A stretch of DNA of 57,755 nt from Bacillota bacterium (GTDB lineage Bacteria; Bacillota; Clostridia; DSM-8532), in assembly GCA_022702935.2 (NCBI GenBank), contig JAKIML020000093.1, positions 1 through 57,755 of the forward strand. Reading direction: 5' to 3'. The translations under genes and the position numbers were made by a program. This document shows, in pieces, positions 52,975-57,755 of this stretch (position 1 is its first letter; each line of letters starts with the position of its first letter). Below the pieces are notes generated by a model. The model saw nothing but the letters and a program-made list of their open reading frames with translations, was not told the origin of the DNA and did not search any database.

Positions 52975-55578
52975 CTAGTTCCAGGCATTGGGATTGCTGC
53001 CCCAATCCACACTGCCCCAGTCTTCCTCCTCAATGGGCTCTCCGATATCCTCCTGAAGGGGACCCAGCATACCGATATCGCCGGAGGGTGTACCCTGAGG
53101 AATATCATCCCAGGGAACCGGGATATATTCCTCCTGGGGAGGGATGGGCGGAGGAACTTCCTCCTGCTGCGGCGGAATCAATGTTCCGGGGCCATGAACA
53201 GGGCAGTACTCTCCTTCGGGAAGCTCATATTTATAGTCTTCAGGATACTTATCATTGGGATTCTTGGGCTTGTATTCTACAGGTCTCTTAATAAAGACCT
53301 TTTCACGGATGGTTTCGGGAGGACAATACTCATTGGCCAGCAGGTACTTGCCGTAGGCATCCTCATGGGTAACACAAACCGTTGCCATGACATGGACGGT
53401 GCAGGTATCGCTGTAGGAAGGCTCGGTGCCCTCAATAAAGTATTCCTCTCTGACGTGTCCGCCCCGGGGATCGCCCTTGCATATGTCAGTGGCTATCTTT
53501 CCCGAGTCAATACATATGGTGCGCTTGACAATGCCCGGCGGTGTGGCTTCAAAGAACGGAACCGAAGGAAGCCCCTCATGAATCTTGTTCATCACGGCAT
53601 TCCATATGATCATGGCTTGATTGCGTTCAGCGGTCACCAATTCCACTGCCGTATCATAGCCATACCAGGTGGCTCCCACATAATAGGGGGTAAAGCCACA
53701 GAACCACTTATCCTTGTTGGAGTCGGTGGTACCCGTTTTACCTGCAGTGGGGATGGTGACAGTCTTGTCATTTTCGTTTTTATATTTAACAGAAATATGA
53801 CCTGCAGCAGTTCCTCTTTTGACAACATCCTCAAGCATGCTGTCCATGATGAAGACGGCTTGTTCGGTGAAGACCTGGGTTCTCTCTGGTTTGGTGGAGA
53901 GAATGACCTTGCCTTCATTATCCTTGACCTCGGTGAAGAAGATGGGCGAGGTATATACACCCTTGTTGGCAAAGGTGGTGTAGGCTGCGGCCATCTGCAA
54001 AGGCGTCATACCTTTGCTGAAACCACCCATGGCAATGGACAGATACTGCTCATTCTTTCGGTCCAGACCCATCTTGGCCAGATAGTTGAGGGCATTGTTC
54101 ACGCCCACATAATCCCTGAGCAGCAGGGTGGCCACAACGTTTCTGGACTTATAGATACCCTCTCTTACACCAGTAAGACCATAGTTAATATTTTCTACAT
54201 TTTTAGGCCATTCCTTGTTGGGATTATCGTTTAAGAGGTACTGTTTGACATCGTCCACTACAGTTGCAGCAGTAATGGTCTTGCTGTCGATACCCGGGCC
54301 ATAGACCAGCAGGGGCTTAATGGAGGAACCCGGCGAGCGCTCGGCCTGTGTGGCGCGGTTAAAGACGCTGCCCTCCTTGGGGCCCTGACCACCGTAAATA
54401 CCGCGCACATAACCATCCTTGTCAAGAATGGCCATGGCAGCCTGCGGGGGACCGGAGGCCTTTTTGTTTTCAGCGCTGAAATACTCAGGATTGGTAAAGA
54501 CCTCATCCAAAACACTCTGAATCTTGGGATCCATGGTGGTATAGATGTGAAGGCCCGAGTTATAGATAAAGTCAATAGCGGCCTGCTCAGTATAGCCATA
54601 GGTCTTCATCATATGGTTTTTGACGCTTTTAATGGCCTCATCCACGAAATAGGATTGGTTGCTGGTTTGCATCACCTTCCCGGCTTCGGGATTGTACTTA
54701 AACTCAATCTTCTCCTGGATGGCCTCGTCATACTCGCTCTGGGTGATCATTCCCTGCTCAAGCATGAGCCCCAAAATCATCTTGGTTCGGGTTAAATTTC
54801 TTTCGATATTTTGCTCATTAATGGGCATGTATTTGGTGGGCCAGTTGGTGATGCCTGCAAGGCTGGCGCATTCGGCCAGGGAAAGCTCCCGGACATCCTT
54901 TCCATAATAGCCCTTGGCAGCGGTTTCAATGCCATAGAAGGTGCCACCCATGGGAACATTATTAAGATAATGGGTAAGAATCTCTTCCTTGGTGAGAACC
55001 TTTTCAAGCTGCAAAGCCTGCCACTGCTCCTGAAGCTTTCGGGTGAGGGTAACGTCATCCTTCTTGGTCAGGTTTTTAATAAGCTGCTGGGTGATGGTGC
55101 TGCCCCCCGAAATATCCACATTGGCACCCAGTATTTTTTTGACATAAGTGATGCCGGCATTGGCAATACGCCTGTAGTCAATGCCCTCATGCTCAAAAAA
55201 ACGCTTGTCTTCCACAGCAATATAGGCATTAATCAGCGTTTTGGGTATATCGTTGTAATCAATCCAGACACGGTTTTCTTCCTGCTTAAGCTCGGCAATG
55301 ACATTGCCCTCAGCATCATAGACATAAGAATTTAAGCCGATGTTTTTAAATATTCTGGGGTCGACCATGGGGGTAGTTTTAATAATGCCAAAGGCACCTC
55401 CGCAGACAAGCCCTGCGGCTGCGCCCCCTGCTATAAGAAACAGGGAGAATACGATGGCCAGAGCTGTAAAAAAGGCTTTAACAACTATTTTAAGTGGAGT
55501 AATTTCATCCTTTTTAGTTTTAGTGGGCGCATCGGCAGGTGTTTTGGGTTTGCCGGAGCCCCTAAAGCTTCCATTCAT
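52975..55578 (-). CDS. Class A penicillin-binding protein (PBP1A type)
   Basis: 867-residue bifunctional enzyme anchored by a helix at about 30-66. The GT51 glycosyltransferase has Glu123 in AVEDKRFFEHEG and GGSTITQQLIKN; the transpeptidase has SSIK in SPGSSIKPLL, SRN in YKSRNVVAT and KTGT in AGKTGTTDSNKD. The C-terminal 170 residues include Cys-rich pairs (ICIDSGKIATDICKGD, CTVHVMATVC) and a Pro/Glu-rich tail, probably extracellular. It polymerises and cross-links peptidoglycan in parallel to the SEDS system. GGAGG precedes the ATG. Confidence 0.94.
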   Translation of the reverse strand: MNGSFRGSGKPKTPADAPTKTKKDEITPLKIVVKAFFTALAIVFSLFLIAGGAAAGLVCGGAFGIIKTTPMVDPRIFKNIGLNSYVYDAEGNVIAELKQEENRVWIDYNDIPKTLINAYIAVEDKRFFEHEGIDYRRIANAGITYVKKILGANVDISGGSTITQQLIKNLTKKDDVTLTRKLQEQWQALQLEKVLTKEEILTHYLNNVPMGGTFYGIETAAKGYYGKDVRELSLAECASLAGITNWPTKYMPINEQNIERNLTRTKMILGLMLEQGMITQSEYDEAIQEKIEFKYNPEAGKVMQTSNQSYFVDEAIKSVKNHMMKTYGYTEQAAIDFIYNSGLHIYTTMDPKIQSVLDEVFTNPEYFSAENKKASGPPQAAMAILDKDGYVRGIYGGQGPKEGSVFNRATQAERSPGSSIKPLLVYGPGIDSKTITAATVVDDVKQYLLNDNPNKEWPKNVENINYGLTGVREGIYKSRNVVATLLLRDYVGVNNALNYLAKMGLDRKNEQYLSIAMGGFSKGMTPLQMAAAYTTFANKGVYTSPIFFTEVKDNEGKVILSTKPERTQVFTEQAVFIMDSMLEDVVKRGTAAGHISVKYKNENDKTVTIPTAGKTGTTDSNKDKWFCGFTPYYVGATWYGYDTAVELVTAERNQAMIIWNAVMNKIHEGLPSVPFFEATPPGIVKRTICIDSGKIATDICKGDPRGGHVREEYFIEGTEPSYSDTCTVHVMATVCVTHEDAYGKYLLANEYCPPETIREKVFIKRPVEYKPKNPNDKYPEDYKYELPEGEYCPVHGPGTLIPPQQEEVPPPIPPQEEYIPVPWDDIPQGTPSGDIGMLGPLQEDIGEPIEEEDWGSVDWGSNPNAWN

Positions 55579-55599
55579 AACGTACCTCCTGATTTAAAA

Positions 55600-55690
55600 G
55601 AGCATTAACCCGTAATGCTTCAGGCATGTGATTCCGAAATTAATTCGAAACATGCACTCCTATTATAGCACAAATCAATATTCCTCAAAA
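55600..55690 (-). promoter_or_regulatory. Promoter and inverted-repeat leader of the class A PBP gene
   Basis: Minus strand: extended -10 TGCTATAAT (55662-55670) with TTTTGA (55685-55690) 17 bp upstream. Just downstream lies a nested inverted repeat, GCATGT (55624-55629) with ACATGC (55650-55655) enclosing TTCCGAA/TTCGAA, and a small hairpin GCATTA/TAATGC (55602-55618). Confidence 0.6.
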
Positions 55691-55729
55691 AAATTTTTTA
55701 AAAGGGCAATTTTCAGAGTAATTGTTCCC

Positions 55730-55758
55730 TTGTGACATTGACGTATAAAGGATATAAT
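55730..55758 (+). promoter_or_regulatory. Promoter of tyrS
   Basis: TTGTGA (55730-55735) and TATAAT (55753-55758), 17 bp apart; an overlapping TTGACG-17-TATGCT pair lies 9 bp further on. No T-box leader is present, the leader being under 90 nt. Confidence 0.6.
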
Positions 55759-55849
55759 AATATGCTATGAGTAAAAAATTGATTTTAGTATATGGGCTGC
55801 TTTTGTAACCTATGCGCCTTATTATCCATTATTACTGGAGGAAGAGACC

Positions 55850-57082
55850 ATGAGTACAAATGTCTTTGATACTTTGAAAGAGCGAGGCTTTATTGCTCAA
55901 ACCACCCATGAGGATAAAATCAGAGAGCTTCTTGGAAGTGAAAGCGTTACTTTTTATATAGGCTTTGATCCCACCGCAGACAGTCTCCATGTTGGCCATT
56001 TGCTGCAGCTTATTGTTATGTCCTATATGCAGAAGGCCGGCCACAGGCCCATTGCCATTCTTGGCGGCGGAACGGCCATGGTGGGTGACCCTTCGGGCAG
56101 AACCGATATGCGGCAAATGCTGACCCAGGAGCAGATTGCTCACAATGCTTCCTGCTTCCGTGATCAAATGAAGGGTCTGGTGGACTTCAGCGAGGGCAAG
56201 GCCTTGATGATTGACAACAGTGAATGGCTGCTTAAGCTCAACTATGTCTCCTTCTTAAGAGATATAGGGGTACATTTTTCGGTCAATCGCATGCTGACGG
56301 CTGAATGCTTTAAAAGCCGCCTGGAAAAAGGGCTTTCCTTTATCGAATTCAACTATATGCTCATGCAGAGCTATGACTTTTTGAAGCTGTATCAGGACTA
56401 TGGCTGCAAGCTTCAGTTGGGCGGGGATGATCAGTGGAGCAATATCCTGGGCGGTATTGATCTCATTCGCCGTGTGGAAGGAGCAGAAGCCTACGGTATG
56501 ACCTTCAAGCTTCTGACCACCAGTGAGGGCAAGAAGATGGGCAAAACCCAGAAGGGTGCCGTATGGCTTGACCCCAACAAAACCAGTCCCTATGATTTCT
56601 ACCAGTACTGGCGCAATGTTGATGATGCCGATGTTATCAACTGCCTCAAACTGCTGACCTTTGTTCCCATGGATCAGATTGAGGAAATGGCCACCTGGAA
56701 GGATGCGCGGATTAATGATGCCAAGAAGGTTCTGGCCTATGAGCTGACCAAGATCGTCCACGGCGAAACCGAGGCTGAAAAGGCCAGAAGCGCCAGCGAA
56801 GCCTTGTTCGGACAGGGAACCTCCTCCGAAAACATGCCCACCGTGAGCATACCCAAAAAGGAATTGTCCGGCGGTATTCAAATCCTGGATCTTTTGGTCA
56901 ATACAAAACTCATCCCCTCCAAGGGCGAGGGCAAGCGCCTTATCCAGCAGGGCGGATTGAGCCTCAACAATGAGCGGGTTGAGACCTTTGACAAGATTGT
57001 CACCGAGGCCGACTTCAAAGAGGGTGAGCTCATCGTAAGAAAAGGCAAGAAATCCTACCACCGCGTTGTTGTCGAGGAATAA
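55850..57082 (+). CDS. tyrS: Tyrosyl-tRNA synthetase
   Basis: 410-residue class I synthetase charging tRNA-Tyr. HIGH-type motif HVGH at 47-50, KMSKS-type KMGKT at 229-233, tyrosine pocket [20 protein letters not shown] region, and a C-terminal S4 RNA-binding domain ([20 protein letters not shown]). The KMGKT variant marks the TyrRS-Z-like/TyrRZ branch that is seen in many clostridia. GGAGGAAG precedes the ATG. Confidence 0.95.
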   Translation: MSTNVFDTLKERGFIAQTTHEDKIRELLGSESVTFYIGFDPTADSLHVGHLLQLIVMSYMQKAGHRPIAILGGGTAMVGDPSGRTDMRQMLTQEQIAHNASCFRDQMKGLVDFSEGKALMIDNSEWLLKLNYVSFLRDIGVHFSVNRMLTAECFKSRLEKGLSFIEFNYMLMQSYDFLKLYQDYGCKLQLGGDDQWSNILGGIDLIRRVEGAEAYGMTFKLLTTSEGKKMGKTQKGAVWLDPNKTSPYDFYQYWRNVDDADVINCLKLLTFVPMDQIEEMATWKDARINDAKKVLAYELTKIVHGETEAEKARSASEALFGQGTSSENMPTVSIPKKELSGGIQILDLLVNTKLIPSKGEGKRLIQQGGLSLNNERVETFDKIVTEADFKEGELIVRKGKKSYHRVVVEE

Positions 57083-57125
57083 TTAAGCTGTCCGGGATAA
57101 AAATAAGCTGGTATGAGGGAGATTC

Positions 57126-57587
57126 ATGGAAATCAAGGTTGGCGAAATCATCAAAGCGAAGCGGGAAGAAAAGGGATATAATCTGGCCGAATTTGCAAAG
57201 AAGATAAACATTTCGGCAGGCTATCTGTCACAGATTGAGAATGGCAAAAAAACCAACCCCAAACTGGATATTATCCTGAGGATTATCCATGAGCTGGATA
57301 TCGATATCGAGATGCTGCTGGGGCTGGAGAGCTCCGAGGAAAACTATCTGTCCCGAATCCCTTCCCTGCTTAAGCTGACATTGGCTAAGGACAGAAATCT
57401 GAATACTCTATCAGACCCCGATGTGCTCAGAAAGTTCAATGGCATATGCGCAAGGCTTCTGGAGGCCAATTATGTCCTTGAAGATAAGAACCTCTATCAG
57501 CTTTTCCTGGAGGATGCGTCGGGTCAGGTGGAAGGTATTTTGAAGCGGTATATGGCACTTCAGATTCTTTTATTGAACCGCCAATAG
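57126..57587 (+). CDS. XRE-family transcriptional regulator
   Basis: 153 residues. The N-terminal Cro/CI HTH spans 1-65 (IIKAKREEKGYNLAEFAKK and ISAGYLSQIENGKKTNP), followed by a helical C-terminal domain of about 85 residues without a recognised ligand-binding fold. The HTH resembles SinR-type regulators, but the tail is not a SinI-like domain. It follows tyrS by 43 bp; targets cannot be told from the sequence. Confidence 0.87.
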   Translation: MEIKVGEIIKAKREEKGYNLAEFAKKINISAGYLSQIENGKKTNPKLDIILRIIHELDIDIEMLLGLESSEENYLSRIPSLLKLTLAKDRNLNTLSDPDVLRKFNGICARLLEANYVLEDKNLYQLFLEDASGQVEGILKRYMALQILLLNRQ

Positions 57588-57613
57588 CCCTTAGTGAGCC
57601 CTGTAAAAAATTC

Positions 57614-57642
57614 TTGACCGACATTGGCAATCTCAGTATAAT
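57614..57642 (+). promoter_or_regulatory. Promoter of tRNA-Asn
   Basis: TTGACC (57614-57619) and TATAAT (57637-57642) are 17 bp apart, 37 bp before the tRNA, near consensus as expected for a stable RNA. Confidence 0.8.
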
Positions 57643-57679
57643 ATAATATGTTCTGCGCTTTAATAAAGCGCATTAACAT

Positions 57680-57755
57680 TCCTCAATAGCTCAGTCGGTA
57701 GAGCATGCGGCTGTTAACCGCAGGGTCGTTGGTTCGAGTCCAACTTGAGGAGCCA
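57680..57755 (+). tRNA. tRNA-Asn (anticodon GTT)
   Basis: 76-nt cloverleaf: acceptor TCCTCAA/TTGAGGA, anticodon stem GCGGC/ACCGC region with loop CTGTTAA giving GTT, T loop GGTTCGAGTCC and an encoded CCA that ends the window. More tRNAs may follow outside. Confidence 0.95.

Noticed and set aside
53194-54234. A 346-codon plus-strand frame opposite the class A PBP gene
   Set aside because: The PBP motifs on the minus strand are unmistakable; this frame is a mirror of codon bias.
55759-55849. T-box leader upstream of tyrS
   Set aside because: The leader is under 90 nt with no TGGNACCGCG box or terminator/antiterminator pair.

Overview
The window is a chromosomal segment of an endospore-forming anaerobic Clostridia-type Bacillota of moderate GC content (lineage below class not assigned). 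The support for this is the PolC-type replicase, a division and cell wall (dcw) cluster in Gram-positive order, a MurE with the meso-diaminopimelate signature DNPR, the spore coat operon cotJABC, IreB, MtaB, RibU behind an FMN riboswitch, and SD-led genes with sigma-A type promoters. No complete defence system, prophage or CRISPR array was found; the unusual content is in gene architecture, small mobile elements and regulatory DNA.

Layout. 1-9.7 kb: end of aspS, lepB, a serine hydrolase, a PolC without its exonuclease domain, purine nucleoside phosphorylase, a DUF2975/XRE pair with a three-site operator, and ahcY. 9.7-13 kb: a MITE-like palindromic repeat carrying a nested structured-RNA insertion, then a minus-strand block (DUF4097, DUF1700, diguanylate cyclase). 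13.2-18.2 kb: paired M16 peptidases, lgt and rodA. 18.3-33.2 kb: the dcw cluster mraZ, rsmH, a 400-bp A-rich repeat-bearing gap, ftsL, a division/spore PBP, murE, murF, mraY, ftsW, murG, murA, divIB, sbp, ftsZ. murC, murD and ftsA are not in it. 33.3-36 kb: tRNA-Thr, then an IS3-family element that has destroyed an O-antigen-ligase-like gene. 36-44.5 kb: vanZ-like gene, split chromate transporter, HPr-like protein without the phosphorylatable His, mtaB, ireB, an aldo/keto reductase-ferredoxin, FMN riboswitch with ribU, enolase and an unknown membrane protein.

44.5-49.8 kb is the most disturbed part: a DUF421/DUF4363 pair, a rhomboid gene with its catalytic core deleted, a truncated extra copy of cotJC, an AT-rich stretch with a secreted SH3 protein and an M28 lipoprotein peptidase, a 31-codon ORF, then intact cotJABC. 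49.9-57.8 kb returns to housekeeping: TGS-uridine kinase-like protein, THUMP RNA methyltransferase, a second MITE copy, class A PBP, tyrS, an XRE regulator and tRNA-Asn.

Together the window makes much of the peptidoglycan route (UDP-MurNAc synthesis entry, stem peptide additions, lipid I/II, SEDS polymerases and PBPs) and the cytokinetic ring, with replication, translation and nucleotide salvage around it. The observations most worth checking are the exonuclease-less PolC, the nested MITE/RNA element, the phased repeat array before ftsL, and the 21-bp-spaced operator before the DUF2975 gene.
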